Counted from the first letter of the stretch, positions 1 through 12,283 are shown. The stretch: DNA of 64,000 nt from Agrypnia vestita (GCA_016648135.1 JADDOH010002103.1:1-64000), one strand, 5' to 3'. The notes: generated by a model from the sequence alone, not told the origin. Translations and numbers: made by a program.

Positions 1-69
1 TAAAAATATAAAGTGCAAAGCAGTAATGTGTGTATAAAAAAAATATTAGGTACACATCATTACATGTGT

Positions 70-205
70 ACAGGGTTATTTGGAAAACATTAATAACCTC
101 GCAGGACTATATTCCTGCCTTGATTATGAGTATTATTTTTTGTTAAACGTTGGACTATCACTACACTAACTCAAATCGATTACGAAAAATTCATTCGTTT
201 CCATA
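70..205 (+). mobile_element. left arm of a foldback MITE (CAGGGTTATT type)
   Basis: The sequence from TACAGGGTTATT to the ATTCATTCGTTTCC segment matches the left arm of the complete element at 48746-49280. The right arm is absent and a 17-bp hairpin follows directly. Confidence 0.75.
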
Positions 206-245
206 GTACAGAATAAATTCCGGCATATGGAATTTATTCTGTACT
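205..245. repeat. perfect 17-bp hairpin
   Basis: AGTACAGAATAAATTCC at 205-221 is the exact reverse complement of 229-245, with a 7-base loop. It sits at the break point of the preceding half-MITE. Confidence 0.8.
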
Positions 246-299
246 GACTTACGGCCACAAAATGTGAGAGTATAGAGAAAATATTATATATTAGTATTA

Positions 300-1060
300 A
301 TTTCTTTGCGGGTAACCCGCGTCAAAGTTTGGTCCTCAGAAGGATCATTCGTCAACCGATGTTTCGCCTGAATCGCAACAGGCATCTTCAGGGTGCCTTG
401 TTAATAAATTTCCATCACGAGGGGTAGTGCGAGCACGTCCGTTCGTATTGGAAGCTTACTACCAAGCCTCGTAGCCAGTGACATGGCCACTGGACTACGA
501 ACTTCAATGTTATTTACCAATGTTTTCGCATGGTTTGGCCATGTGGAACTGAGGAGCAAGGAAAGGTAAGGAAAATTGTTTGTCGAAGGCAGCAGAAACA
601 GAGGGCGTCTGCGGAATTAAAATAATAAAACAATATATTCGGTGTATCAAACTCTTCTATTGTGTTTTATATAACTATTAACAGGAAAATGAAAATTTTA
701 ATAAAAAAAATACAACTTTCAATTATAATTAAATGAAGCCATATCTCTTTTGGCTTTATGCCTTTCCAAAACAACTTTGTGAATTTCCTGCCGATTCTTC
801 ATTAGTGTTTTGAAAATCTCTAACTGAACTGCTATAATTTTTCTCTACATATCACTTGGAGTCGTTTTGGCTTTTATTACCTGCAAACAAAGAAAAGGTT
901 ATAAACAGAGAAACTAGAAGAAAAACAATACAGATCAAATTAAAAATATTTTGTAATTGCAAAGACTAAATATGTAGGAAAACACGTAATTTTATCAATA
1001 ATCTAACCTTCCTGGCGCATTCCTTCATATTTTCGAACCTATTTCGAAAATCTGTCAGAC
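300..1060. mobile_element. dispersed repeat related to 20330-21600
   Basis: From about 480 (GACATGGCCACTGGACTACG) onward the sequence is recognisably collinear with 20330-21600: the segment after the tRNA-like head, the AACAATATATTCGGTGTAT block, the AATTTCCTGCCG block and the CTAACCTTCCTGGCGCAT block. It lacks the 657-bp insert found at 20620-21276. The GC-richer start at 300-470 is not recognised. Confidence 0.65.
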
Positions 1061-1424
1061 AGTATGCATTATATTCGTTGCGTAGTGCAGAAGATTATTA
1101 TGTTATCTATGTGCAGAAGTAAGATCTGACGATATGAACGTCATCTGTCGAAAAATTTGCTTGCTTTCTCTGAAAAAACATTGTTATCAGTGTTTATTAC
1201 CATTTAATTAACAGCATAAACTGTTGAATATCGTTAAATCCATGAATACTTACTTTGTATCATTATCAACAAACAATTTAAACACTAAAATGACGTTTAA
1301 ATGACGTGTTGCCATGTGCAAAATTATAGACTTTTGAAAAGTGATTTGAAAAATATTTTTCAAAGGTTGTACAAAAACTGGGGTATGTTGTTTGCATAAA
1401 TTATTTTAAACCGAAGCCTCCCTA

Positions 1425-1545
1425 AGGCCTGGATGTTTCAAGTTTGAACAAAATAAGTGTAAATCCTGGGTTAAACTGAGTTTGACCTCAAGGTTACGCG
1501 AAATCTCACAGAAACAGTTGTTTCAAACTAAATATCCATAAGCGT
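1425..1545 (+). mobile_element. terminus of the CCGGTTGTTTCAAG repeat family
   Basis: GGCCTGGATGTTTCAAGTTTGAACAAAATAAGTG followed by a CCTGGGTTAAACTGAGTTTGACCTC block matches the reverse complement of the terminus at about 21890-21991. Confidence 0.6.
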
Positions 1546-2129
1546 GCTATAAATATTGTAGTTTATTAACGTTGCAGACATAGTACATTCGTATTTTTTT
1601 TATTTATGGTCTACTAGAAGCATTCCAATATTCCGATTTGATTATCGATATTTATAGAAACAGAAAATACTCAATTTTTTTTCTAGGAATGCTCCGGTTT
1701 ACATTAATTAATGAAACAACATACCCCGGTTTTCATATAACCTTTGAAAAATTTATTTTTTTAAAGGCTTTACGAATATTATAAGTTATTACCTTTGCAG
1801 ACATAGTATAGAGTAAACATCATTTTTTAAGTATACCGTCATTTTTTTTTTGGGCGCAAAAATAATCGATAACTCGTAAATCGATTACTAATCATTCGAT
1901 TATGAAAATAACTTATAATCGCGCATCGCTAGTCGGACTGGCTCGCGCACAATGCTGTCATGTGAACGCTCTCACCGCGCGGTCCATGTGACCGTGGCCT
2001 TAGTCGAGGATAATTAAATCCAATCAAAAGTTTAATTCAAACGGACAATAGCCTAGGTACCCAATTCGCGTTACGTTGATGAGATTTGTAAATAATCATA
2101 TTTCTACAGTCCAGTAATTTGAAAGAATC

Positions 2130-2383
2130 GGAAGGTTTTTATTTGAATTGTATTAAAAGGAATGAATTTTTCATGTACGAAATAAGTTACTGTAATAATA
2201 ATTTAATGTTTTACAAAAAATAAGCGAAATAAATAAAATAATATTGAAAAATAAATGCAAACTTTGATGTCGCATGTCTCCATAACTATTGATGATTGGT
2301 TGCTTGAACACTTTCGAGTCATAATTTAAGCAGGAATCTACCTGTAAAGTATTGTGAACTAGCTCATTACATACACCCAGTAA
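2130..2383 (-). mobile_element. half foldback MITE (right arm)
   Basis: It contains the family block GCAAACTTTGATGTCGCATGTCTCCATAACTATTGATG and ends GAACTAGCTCATTACATACACCC. The left arm is missing. The small open frame on the minus strand is not a gene. Confidence 0.7.
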
Positions 2384-4374
2384 ATACAAGAGAAATGTAA
2401 CTCTTCAAACCATTATAGGTGCTGTTAAGACTCCACAAATAAATCAGTTATTAGATTAGATCCACTTGGTGTCTATTTCCACATTCACGGTAAATGCATA
2501 TTACGTAATTATAAAACAAAATCCCGTCGGCAGCGGTGTCATTAATTGGCGCATTTCATACTTTGGAATTTTTATTTTTAAATAATAATTAAGGTGTTTT
2601 TATTTAAAAAAAAACTAACTTTTATTAAGTGAGTAAAGCCTCAAAATACGGGAATAAATTGAATATACTGTTTAAAATCATCTCTTTATACAAATAAAAA
2701 GAATTTTAAAATCAAGAAAAAAAAAATTCTTGCAAATTTAATACATTTTAATTTTATTAATATTGAATATTTCTTGATTTCCTTAGTACGGATTCTAGAT
2801 AATGAAGTATAGGTACTTTATACTATAAAAAAATATGCGTACATATAAATATTCATTAAAAATTAGCGCTGCTTATGACACTAAAAACGATTTTTTGGCC
2901 GCGGCCTGTCGATTAATCCTTATGTTTTATTAATTATTGTAAATAATGTCCAGTTTATTACTTTTATATAATAACAAAGTTTCTATCTAAGTTATTACTC
3001 TAAAAATTGCAGTCTAGAGTATACATTCTGTTATAAATGAATAATAAAAACCCACAAGACTCCTTAATAATATTTTTTTCAGATTTTTTCGGTTTTTTTG
3101 TTGTTGTCAATGTTGTGATGCCTCAGTGAATTTGGCGTATTATAATATAACACTGTCCGTGTCGTGGCTAGGGAGGAATGAATGAGCGCGCTGGAAATTA
3201 ATTGGCGATTTATTAATTAATCATTAATTAACTAATTAATGCACAATTAAACTTAACGCCATTCTTTAAATTACACTATTTCGCAATATATCACTCGTAA
3301 ATGAACACTTTATTATCGCTGGGTAACACGTATTAACATTCACTAGAACACGCACTCTATTCTCGCACGCAGTATTAACCGGTCGGATGCCGCGCAATTT
3401 CGCGCACGATTGTTGTTTTTTAGAAACATTTTTGTGATGGTTATATTCATGTAAAAATCAACAATAACCGCTAAGAAGTTGCAGTTTCTGGTTTCTCAAT
3501 ATACAGACTTCAATAATTATTTGCACAATAATTACTTTTCCATTAATTATGAAAATAAGTAACGAAATTTACTGTCAGAAATGTACGCACATGTTTATCG
3601 AATAAAAACATGGAAGCAATAACTCTAAAGATATTGTATTCAATATTTTCGTTCTAAATATACCAAAGAATATAAAGATGTAATAATACTTTTTTTTCAA
3701 CAGATAAATAACACAACTAATGCGCAGTTCGAAGACGACATTTGGAATGATTTTTTGTCCGATTTGAGCGGCTAATGAGGTTACTTGACAAATAGAACTC
3801 GTTCATTCATTCAAAAACTTGAGATATAACCAATAATAAGCTTTAAAAACCCTTAAACGCAGGTAAAAATAGGCCAAATTCGCGTACGTGTATAGGCGGC
3901 GCAGATCCGCGCTCTGGCACCCGACCGGTTAAATAGTGTCTAAACCGGCGAACAGTGGACATGACTTTTTTCAAATTATGGCCGCTTGTTTTTCGAGACA
4001 CTACCGGCGGTCGCCCTGGCATTTTGGATCATTCTCGGCGGATTGCACGCGAGATATACCTCCATGACTTTCCGCTTTGTGTCAATGGTGGGCGTATCGC
4101 AATGGAAAATAGAAACGCCGAACACTTCAATTCGCCGAGAACAATTTGCCTGAGATGAATCATTAACAAACATTCACATCGGGCGGCTGCAGAGCCAGTC
4201 GGCGTAATTGTGACGAATTATTGCATTGGAAAGATTTTAATTTATTCGTATCCCAAGATCGTTTCGCGTCGGTGCAGCAGCAGTTATCCTCGCACGGGTC
4301 GAGTTAGATTACATTTAGTATACGGAATGGCAAACAAAAGCACTGTCCGATTCCTTGTAATATACAACACTATA
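2384..4374. other. AT-rich unassigned stretch with a small GC-richer patch
   Basis: No supported gene. The patch at about 3880-4205 is GC-richer and has overlapping 65-67 codon frames on both strands without recognisable motifs; it could be an exon, a promoter or a decayed repeat. TAATTAATTAAT-rich sequence lies around 3195-3245. Confidence 0.4.
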
Positions 4375-4560
4375 GCAATCAATATAGTTATGGAGTTATG
4401 CAATATCAAAGTTTGTATTTTTTGTCAATATTGCTGACTTATTTTTTGCAAAAAGTTGAAGTTTCATTACAATAACTTATATCTACTATGAAAATTTCAT
4501 TCGCTTTAATACAAATCGAATAAAACGACAAAAACCTTGAAAAAAATTTTTTTTCAGGTT
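4375..4560 (+). mobile_element. half foldback MITE (left arm)
   Basis: The block ATAGTTATGGAGTTATGCAATATCAAAGTTTGTATT and the following ACTTATTTTTTGCAAAAAGTTGAA match the left arm of 36818-37322. It abuts the Penelope-like fragment. Confidence 0.7.
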
Positions 4561-4584
4561 TTTTATTTTTAAAAATAAAAAACT

Positions 4585-4904
4585 CACCTCATCATGTCCT
4601 TACGGAAGGACATAAAATAGATTTTAATAATGCCTCAACCATCGCAAATATTAATAACGAAACATGCAGAATATATAGGGAAGCAATAGAAATACATAAA
4701 AATAACATGAATTGCCCCGACGACGCGATCCGAATTCCTTATACTTGTAAATCCATTCTTAATGACTGTAAAATCTTTTTAAAATCAGCTCCTAATAACC
4801 CGATTCCAAGTACAGTAAATGAACATATTAATATAACGAACATTAACGGAATTTCCAACAATAATAGAAGAATTACCAGGTCACAAAGTAAATTCAGCAA
4901 TTAG
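4585..4904 (+). mobile_element. Penelope-like element, 3' coding fragment (GIY-YIG tail)
   Basis: One frame stays open from 4585 to the stop at 4904. It reads HHVLTEGHKIDFNNASTI, then RIYREAIEIHKNNMNCPDD. This resembles the end of the GIY-YIG endonuclease domain of Penelope-like elements, where a GH-I-F/W-N motif precedes an RE-EI-K-N-N segment. Upstream reverse transcriptase is missing, so this is a 5'-truncated dead copy. Family assignment is from memory. Confidence 0.65.
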
Positions 4905-6662
4905 CCTCGCATCAGGCTTCACTTGGATCTCCACTTCTGGAGTGAACGGTGTGCTTGCCATCAATTCAAAACAGAACTCGAAATACAAGGCACAAAAATC
5001 CCTTTGAAAATGGCCAGTGGTATCTGTCCGAAACGCTGGGTACAATATAAGTCTTTCTCAAGACTACAATACGCGGGTTATCCTAGAAAATAATCCTTCC
5101 TATATATATATATATATATATTTAAAAAAAAATTTTTTTACTATAATTAGTACCTAATATGTTTTCAAAAATATAATGCAACGATATGTAATACATAAAC
5201 AGATAGATAAAAATAAATGGATTAGAATTATATTTCAATCCAAATTCAAGGTAAATGTAATAGAACACATTGTCTAAAATATTTAAAAAAAAAATTTATC
5301 TCCCACCCGTGTATCATGCCTACCATCCCTGTATTGAATATGTTTTTTGGTTCGCTCCGCCTCGTACACAAATCGGAACTTCACATAAAATGCGCATTTT
5401 TTACATGGAAACCTGTGGAAAAATAATTTAAAATGAGTCTTAATAAAAAAAACTTTCACACGTACGAAAATAAAAACACTACTCGTTCTACCATTTTTAT
5501 GAGACATGTTCCCCCTTATGAGAATTTTATCAATCTTACTTGTTTTACATTCAACTAGTAAATTGTATCGTTATTCTCTTCCATATATGTATGTATGTTT
5601 TACCTTTCATAAAAATTTCACAGATTAATGCAAAATTCGATGTCGCCTATCTCCGTAACTGTCGATATTTCACCCGAAGTGTAAAGAATATTTTTTATTC
5701 AAAACTCCATGAAGAAAACTCACCCGAAGTTTTTGGTACTAACTATGAGACACCTTGTATGATAAAAATAACATTAGTGTTTAAACAAAATCGATCCTTA
5801 GAATCATGCTTAAATACAAAATTCTACTTAGGTTTTCAAAATTATATAGCAATTCCTTTCAATAGTTTTCATATAAATATACAAGTTGTGGGATGTAAAA
5901 TAGTAAGATTGATAATGCTCTTATGTAGAATTAAAAAATAGGTGTGTTTTTATTTTCATAAGTGTGTTTATTGAGTTCTACAAAATTACCTCCGAAACAA
6001 TAAATTTCCTTAAATTTTTATTTTTAGAATAAAATATAACACGTTAAATAGGAATTACCTACTTGAATGTGTAAAAAAGAGTTTTAATTTTTTATTTCGA
6101 GATTTGATATTTAATAATATATCGTGTTAATCAATGTGTCCCAATTGTACAGATGAATATGGCCAGCTCCATAATTTCTACCCGTAGGTCCGTTAATTCT
6201 TTAACGGTTTCGATGACCGCCCAGGGCGCAGACTATTCAGGTGTCATCGATGCTAATGTTGAGGATGGCGCGCAGTTGTAATGCAGATCGGAAAAGATAG
6301 CATAAACCTGGATTCTCCATAAAAGGGTTAATCGAATTAGAAAATCGCTAATCCCTCGACTCCAGCTAAAAGTAGATGCCGTTAACTTGGTAACATAGTT
6401 ATAATGTTATGTATATCAGCATCGAATAAACACTATCCTCCCAATAACGTGTTTCATGCGAGTGTACCTACTTGGGCTCGAGCCAATTTTTTTCAAAATA
6501 GAACCATTGAACGAATCAATTAATATAGAAAAAGTTAGTAATTAGGGTAAAAAATATGTATTTTCTTGTGGGTCGATTTTTTACTCTTGGTTCTCTTCAG
6601 TCGGCCACTGGCGAATCGATTGCTAGTACTTAGTATATTGATTTCTTTAATGTTTATTAATT
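4905..6662. other. no supported gene; AT-rich, with a (TA)n run
   Basis: A (TA)n microsatellite sits at about 5100-5120. The 133-codon frame at 5540-5941 has no recognisable domain and a composition like its surroundings. A modestly GC-richer part at 6160-6370 is not recognised. Confidence 0.4.
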
Positions 6663-7138
6663 ACTAGCTGTGCCCGCGCGGCTTCGCACGCGTAGATTTT
6701 TAGAACACTGTTTGGATCGTTATAGAACTTTTGCGAGGCTTCTAGGACATTCTCCTTCCAGAACTTTCAAGAAATTCGAATGTACAGGAATCTTCTAGAC
6801 ACACCGACACATTCCGCCACTCAGTTTAGAACCGTATAGAACTTTCGAGAATTTTCTAGAACCTTCTGCTTCCAGAACTTTCTATAGCAGGTTTTTCCGG
6901 AACCTTCTTTACTCACCGACACATTTTGAAACAATCTGAAGCATTTGCGGCCTTCCCATAACAAAACAATGCGCTAGAATGCACATTTTCGTCACCCACT
7001 CCCACCCACGCTCAGCCACCCTCACCAAACTCGCACATTTTCAATGGGACACCAAGGGCTATCCACCACCATAACCACCAGGGGGTGGTAGTATCTTGTT
7101 GTGAAGAAAACTTGGCGGATAGGGAAACACGGGTTTCT
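6663..7138 (+). mobile_element. RTE-like non-autonomous repeat carrying heat-shock-element-like arrays
   Basis: It starts ACTAGCTGTGCCCGCGCGGCTTCGCACGCGTAGATTTTT, the same kind of head as 34490, which ends in an RTE-style TATAGAT tail. The body is rich in alternating GAA and TTC triplets. It runs into a TA microsatellite near 7141, which may replace the tail. The right border is approximate. Confidence 0.55.
6756..6882. promoter_or_regulatory. three clusters of HSE-like GAA/TTC units
   Basis: Units alternate with exact 2-base spacers: four at 6756-6773 (TTC-GAA-TTC-GAA), six at 6839-6866 (GAA-TTC-GAA-TTC-GAA-TTC) and three at 6870-6882. Three or more alternating nGAAn units is the known binding consensus of heat-shock factor. 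No heat-shock gene lies nearby, so function is inference. Confidence 0.5.
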
Positions 7139-7139
7139 T

Positions 7140-7140
<1 letters not shown>

Positions 7141-7170
<30 letters not shown>

Positions 7171-7220
7171 TATTATATATATATTATATATAATATTAGA
7201 TAGATATATATATATTTGAT
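7141..7220. repeat. TA microsatellite
   Basis: Almost uninterrupted TA dinucleotides with a few breaks, directly right of the RTE-like repeat. Confidence 0.9.
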
Positions 7221-9602
7221 TTTGTAGATCAAAATTAATCTCATCTTAATAACTATAATAACTGTGTCGATGCCCTTCCCCGGCTGCAGAAAATAAATTT
7301 TGACTAAAGGTGAATATTATTTTATTACTACATGCGTCAACTGACGTCAGGTGCGTTGTTGCATCGCCGTCTGGCGTGAAGCGTTAATATAACTTTGTAT
7401 CTTTCTCGCGCAGATACACAACACAAGTGCCTTGACCAAAGCATCGGCCTGTAGTTACTAAGTTATGGTAATTGGGTCTACTGTGAATAGTTTCGTTATC
7501 TCAACAATCGTGTCTTGACCGCTGCACTTGTATAATTTTAAAGTGATAACGTTTGACGAATATCTCGACATTTTTCGTAGAAACTGTACTTCTACATAAA
7601 TTAGTACGACTCGTCTATGTTGTCTTGTCTTTATCTTGGGATATTTAAACGATGTTGTTAACCCGAGAAAGTGGGGGAACTTACTAGTTGAAAATAACGG
7701 ATTTGAAAAGGATAAATTTTTTTTTTGTATTTGTTTTGAACCGCGATAAAAATTAACCATATTTTTGTGTTTCGGCGTTATTTTGCTTCACGACAAATAA
7801 TGTTTTTCTTTAACGGCCTTGTGAAACTCTTCGAAAGTCCGTGATTGCAGCAACTACAGAGCGCCATACACCCCTTGGCATTGTCATTGTAGTCCAGACA
7901 GACAGGGATTTGTCTGCCTCATACGTTATCCACCCTTCTTCATAAACAACCTGGTTTCCTGCGACAAACTGAACCATGAAGCTTTACACCCTAATAGAAC
8001 AACCGATTGGTCGCTGTGAAATGATGTTATAATAGATTAATATCACAATTTACGGCTTTTTAAAGTAGTAGATAGAAAAATAAAATAAATTCTCTGTAGG
8101 TGTTTCCTTTTAGGATGTTTGAAAATAATTTTAGATAAAAATCGCACGAATCGCAACCCATCCAAATAAAATGACCCTCCCCTTGACTTAATCGCTTATT
8201 CAGTCACGTGCTTGCTACACCTGGTGGCCTGGTGCACCTGTCTAAGCCCCTAGGCAGGTGCGCACATAGGGATGTGCAGAATAGTTCGTGTTGGTTGAAT
8301 TAGACGTGAAAATGATACGTGTATTAAAATTAAAATTAACGTAGGTATATAAGAATTTAAAAACAACGTTTAATATTTGGATTAGAGAGATAGGTAGACT
8401 ATATATTGGGACATTCATTCAAACAAAGTGACAACTTAAGTTAGTTTGCCGAGTAAACGTATTGTATTATACATATTAAGGTAATAAAAATTTCATGTAC
8501 CTATACTATGTTTATTTTTGGCAGAGTGTAGACGACGAATAATAATTTTTTTTAACCAATTTGTATTTTGTGTATTTGCATCTAGTTATGTTCTAATTGT
8601 AATCTTTGCCACTCTCAACACAGAGTTTTCTAGCGAGACAGGCGTAGTAAAATTGAACCAAAATGATAAATAAAACAATTAATTAAAATCAGATAATAAA
8701 TAACAAGATAAAATTAAACTAAATTATTTATTTCTTCAACGTGAAATTGACATCTCCATTCATTTGCATAACATTTCCGTGTCAGTATTTTTATAAATTA
8801 CCTGTAACAACTTTGTTCATGTTATAGAAAACATTAGCTACAATATGGATAGTGGTGCTTTTGCATATATACGCCACGTACGTAATCCATTTACATTTAA
8901 TCTAGGTAATTACAACAAAAAATAGACTCTGTCTCATCCCAAGTTAAGGGGTTACACCACCCTGGGAAATTTATGTGGAAATTGGGTGATTTTTTATGAG
9001 GAGATGATTAACTATTTTTATTTTAAACCAGCTGTAACCCGTCAAAAATGATGGTACTTTTACATGTTGGTTCCTAAGGAATAAGTATTTATTTACTTTC
9101 TTAAAAAAAATTCAAAAAAAATTACTATAAAAAAGTTACGGACGTTACACACTGTTACGAGGAGAGGCAGACTTACAGACGGACGGACAGACAGACAACC
9201 AAAGTATTATAATTGGAATTAGCACTTGTCAAGGTGCACATTACCTAAACTAATTTTTTGGAAAAATTTTGAAAAAAAATTGCCGCATCATGCATGTCCA
9301 ATCCCATGGAGCTCCTCCGCCGTGACTTAGATGAAACTTTCCCGGGTGCAGTTTGTCTGCAGTATTTAACTGCAGTTTAAATGTGTCCCAGTCCCCTCGC
9401 CCAAAGAAGGGGTTTAGTTCATCTCTGTACAATTTTATACTCTTTGATGCACATCTAAATTTTAATTATACGTTTTAATTTTTAACCCATTATTGACTGA
9501 ATTTTTTCAAGTAAAGGAATAGCGTGATTTTTATATAGTGGTATTGTATACTTATACGACTATTTTCAGCAACCAGAAGTTTTAGCTTTGTTAGCAATTC
9601 AG
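7221..9602. other. no supported gene; repeat-like pieces
   Basis: Small minus-strand frames (7458-7760, 9250-9432) show no recognisable domain. 8946-9215 begins TTAAGGGGTTACACCACCCTG, a terminus like other TTAAGGGG elements here, and ends in a GACGGACAGACAGACA run, so it is probably a repeat. Confidence 0.35.
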
Positions 9603-10405
9603 CAGTGGCGTGCAGCGCATACAAGCAAAAAGCTGTGCATTAGTAAAGATTCTGGGAAACAAATATTAATTAAATAATCCTTATCTTAAGAAAGAATTGA
9701 TTTAAAATTCTAGCCATAATTCATCCTACGGCTAGAAGTTTTATTTCCTACTTTTCTGTGCTTAACTTCATGTCAATTCTTCATTTATCTCGCCCAAGAA
9801 ATCTGCTCCATAGATATAGATACAGTCAAGTCGAGAAAAAAACCGTGTATTTTTAAGGCTGCGAGTTTTGTGTAATAGATAAGTAAATTTAGCGTGTTTC
9901 TTCGAAAGGTCCTATGCCAGGTGAAAACTACGCGCACGTCATCGCAGAAATTTTATTTTTTACAAATTCCACCCAATTCGGTGTAAATTCTGTTTGTCTT
10001 TTCTATTGTGAATGTAAATACAAATATCATCTGTCATCTGTCATATCATGATATCATAAAATGTTTGATTTATTTTTGTGAAATGAAACGTGTATCTGAA
10101 ACTAGTATTGTTCCCGATTTGAGTATATATAAATCGTCTTCGAAATATATATATATTGAAATTTTTTGCCGTATTAGCTATACCTATATAAAATATTTAT
10201 TTATTTAGGAAATATTGTTTACAATACTTCTTTTATAGTGCAGTTATTTTTGTGGATTGAAGCTACTTAAAATAGTTCATTATAGACAGTTAAATTTTTG
10301 TTTTAAATGTATATACCCTTATAGGTATATGCGTATATATATTTTTAATATAGGTATATAGTCGGTCACAGCATAACCTAAGGTTACACCCACTGCACGC
10401 CACTG
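9603..10405. mobile_element. hAT-like non-autonomous element, 803 bp
   Basis: Terminal inverted repeats CAGTGGCGTGCAG and CTGCACGCCACTG bound the element. The flanks CAATTCAG (9595-9602) and CGATTCAG (10406-10413) form an 8-bp target duplication with one mismatch. Both features are hAT hallmarks. No transposase frame is present. Confidence 0.85.
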
Positions 10406-10556
10406 CGATTCAGAATATTTTTTTAAATGTACATATGTGCCGATGCCGAACGGCGCCGCTGGTCCGTAATAAGTTGAATTATTCATTTAATAGCGTCGTG
10501 TCAGAATACGTCTGTGTTTATAGCGCTGCCTAGTTAAAAATGAGTTGTAACTCTAA

Positions 10557-11282
10557 AGCCATGTATTCACTAGGGGACAAATTGTCCCTCAACAGCACGC
10601 GCGGCATAGAGTCTACGTGACGTTGCAACGTCGTGCACTGTTCCGCGACCTCGCGCACAACATAGCGCGGCATTTCTACGTGCCGTGGCAACGTTGCCAT
10701 GCGCACGATACCCGAGCGTACTCACTGCAACATTCCGCGGAGCGTCAGTACCACGTGGTATGTAAACAAGTGAATACGCATGCGCTGCATCTGTCAAGAT
10801 GACAATGCGGGGAAACGAAATCGTTCTCGAACTCGTCGAGCTGTATCGATCGAAGATCGCATAGAATGTCCGTCCTTCTTTCTCTTTGCAGTAAATAATT
10901 TCGCATTCTCCTCTTTTTTCTCCTCTTACTTTTCGATAAACTCATTAACATAAACAGATACGCGGCTATCATCATAACCTCATAGGGCGATATATTTCCG
11001 CGACGTCTGGAAAACAATAATTATTTGCAAAAAGGACCTTGTTTTTAATAATATTCAATTTACTACAGTAAAACCTCGTTAATTTGAAATTGCGACCCAA
11101 AAAAAAATTTCGAATTGCGCGGAACCCCGTTTTCGCCAAATGAGATACCGCAGCTGTCATCATGTGTCCCGGTGTGTACACGTCAAATGACCGCGTCATT
11201 GTCCCCGAAACATGAGCGTAGATGTTGATGCGACATGTCGAGCGGAATGTTTCGCGATTTGTCCCCTAGTGAATACATGGCT
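10557..11282 (-). mobile_element. Harbinger-type deletion derivative, 726 bp
   Basis: Inverted ends AGCCATGTATTCACTAGGGGACAAAT are flanked by TAA on both sides (10554-10556, 11283-11285), the TWA target of PIF/Harbinger. The minus frame at 10745-11017 reads SPYEVMMIAAYLFML and NYLLQRERRTDILCDLRS, like Harbinger transposase N-termini; the catalytic part is gone. A Tigger-like terminus (ACAGTAAAACCTCGTTAATTTG) sits inside at about 11067. Confidence 0.85.
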
Positions 11283-11379
11283 TAATTGTCTAGTTAATTT
11301 ATACCTAATTTCGTTCCATGTGGGGCGTCGGTCACGCCGAAGAGCTGAGCTGGGCGCTCACAGTTGGGTGGATTGCGAT

Positions 11380-11454
11380 TTAAGGGGTTATATACAGTCA
11401 GGAGGCCCAAAAAAAGCGATTTTTTGAAAATTCTAACTGTATATAACCCCTTAA
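11380..11454. mobile_element. 75-bp MITE flanked by TTAA
   Basis: TTAAGGGGTTATATACAG is mirrored by CTGTATATAACCCCTTAA. The TTAA at each end suggests piggyBac-type insertion. It is barely more than its two termini. Confidence 0.75.
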
Positions 11455-11559
11455 AGTTATATTGCACACACAGTAATTATAATTTTGTGTACAGTAATAA
11501 TCTGACAAAAATTACTTAATTTTACATGTTTGAATTTAAGCTTTAGATTGATTAGTAGT

Positions 11560-11755
11560 AATTTTTAAAACCAAATTAATTAATCAATTAGAAAGACATA
11601 TAGAAAAATCTAATTCACGAAAAAATATTAGGTTACTACTGGGATACGAACCCAGGTCACCTCTTTTCCGGGGCCGGTGCTCTGACCACTACGTGAATTA
11701 GATTTTTCTGTATGTCTTTCTAATTGATTAATTAATTTGGTTTTAAAAATTTCAC
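11560..11755 (-). mobile_element. foldback SINE with a tRNA-like head
   Basis: Arms of about 55 bp (TTAAAACCAAATTAATTAATCAATTAGAAAGACAT and its complement) flank 11638-11700. Read on the minus strand the centre is tRNA-like: GTGGTCAGAGCACCGGCCCCGG followed by the B-box GGGTTCGTATCCC. The tail word TGTCTTTCTAATTG recurs after another tRNA-like head at 59103. Confidence 0.65.
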
Positions 11756-11874
11756 AGAACTTTGTTCTGAAAAATTACAACTTCACAAATATGAATGCGT
11801 TCTTGAATATATATAGTAGTAATTGTTTCCTCGCAGTACTTAAATCAATTTGTCATAAGCATATACTGTAGTGA

Positions 11875-11992
11875 TGCAACAAATACGAATATTCGTATTC
11901 GCCAAATAGTAGATATTTACCGAATATTCATTTTAGATAGTAAATATTTACCGAATATTCGTATTCGTTGAATATCATCACGAATATAAAAA
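11875..11992. repeat. AATATTCG-rich repeat
   Basis: ACCGAATATTC and CGAATATTCGTATTCG recur several times. A similar tract is at 52080-52160, where it lies next to GGAGGCTCTAGTT, possibly a hAT end. Confidence 0.5.
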
Positions 11993-12283
11993 ACAAACTA
12001 TATCGGATGGCAACGCAAATTATGGTTTGGCTGTGCATCGTGTATCTGAACACACCCACGCACTCTAGTATCGGGGATTCACCTAACATTGAATGAATGG
12101 ATTTGTTAATTTCTCAAGTTGTCAATAGTTATTTGTTTCACAGCATAACATGAGTTCTTTCATATAGTTTCGTTGGGTTACTAATAAGGTTAGGTGCTAA
12201 TTTCATGTAGTTTTTGTTTTGTAATACGTATTGTTCGTTCCATTTTATTTCCGTTGTGTGTAAAAGTGTTAACTCTTATAAAA

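Noticed and set aside
5540..5941. 133-codon open frame
   Set aside because: AT-rich composition as in its flanks, no domain, no splice context, no second copy to compare.
10570..10802. Small overlapping frames as genes
   Set aside because: They lie within the Harbinger derivative near its end and are not transposase-like.
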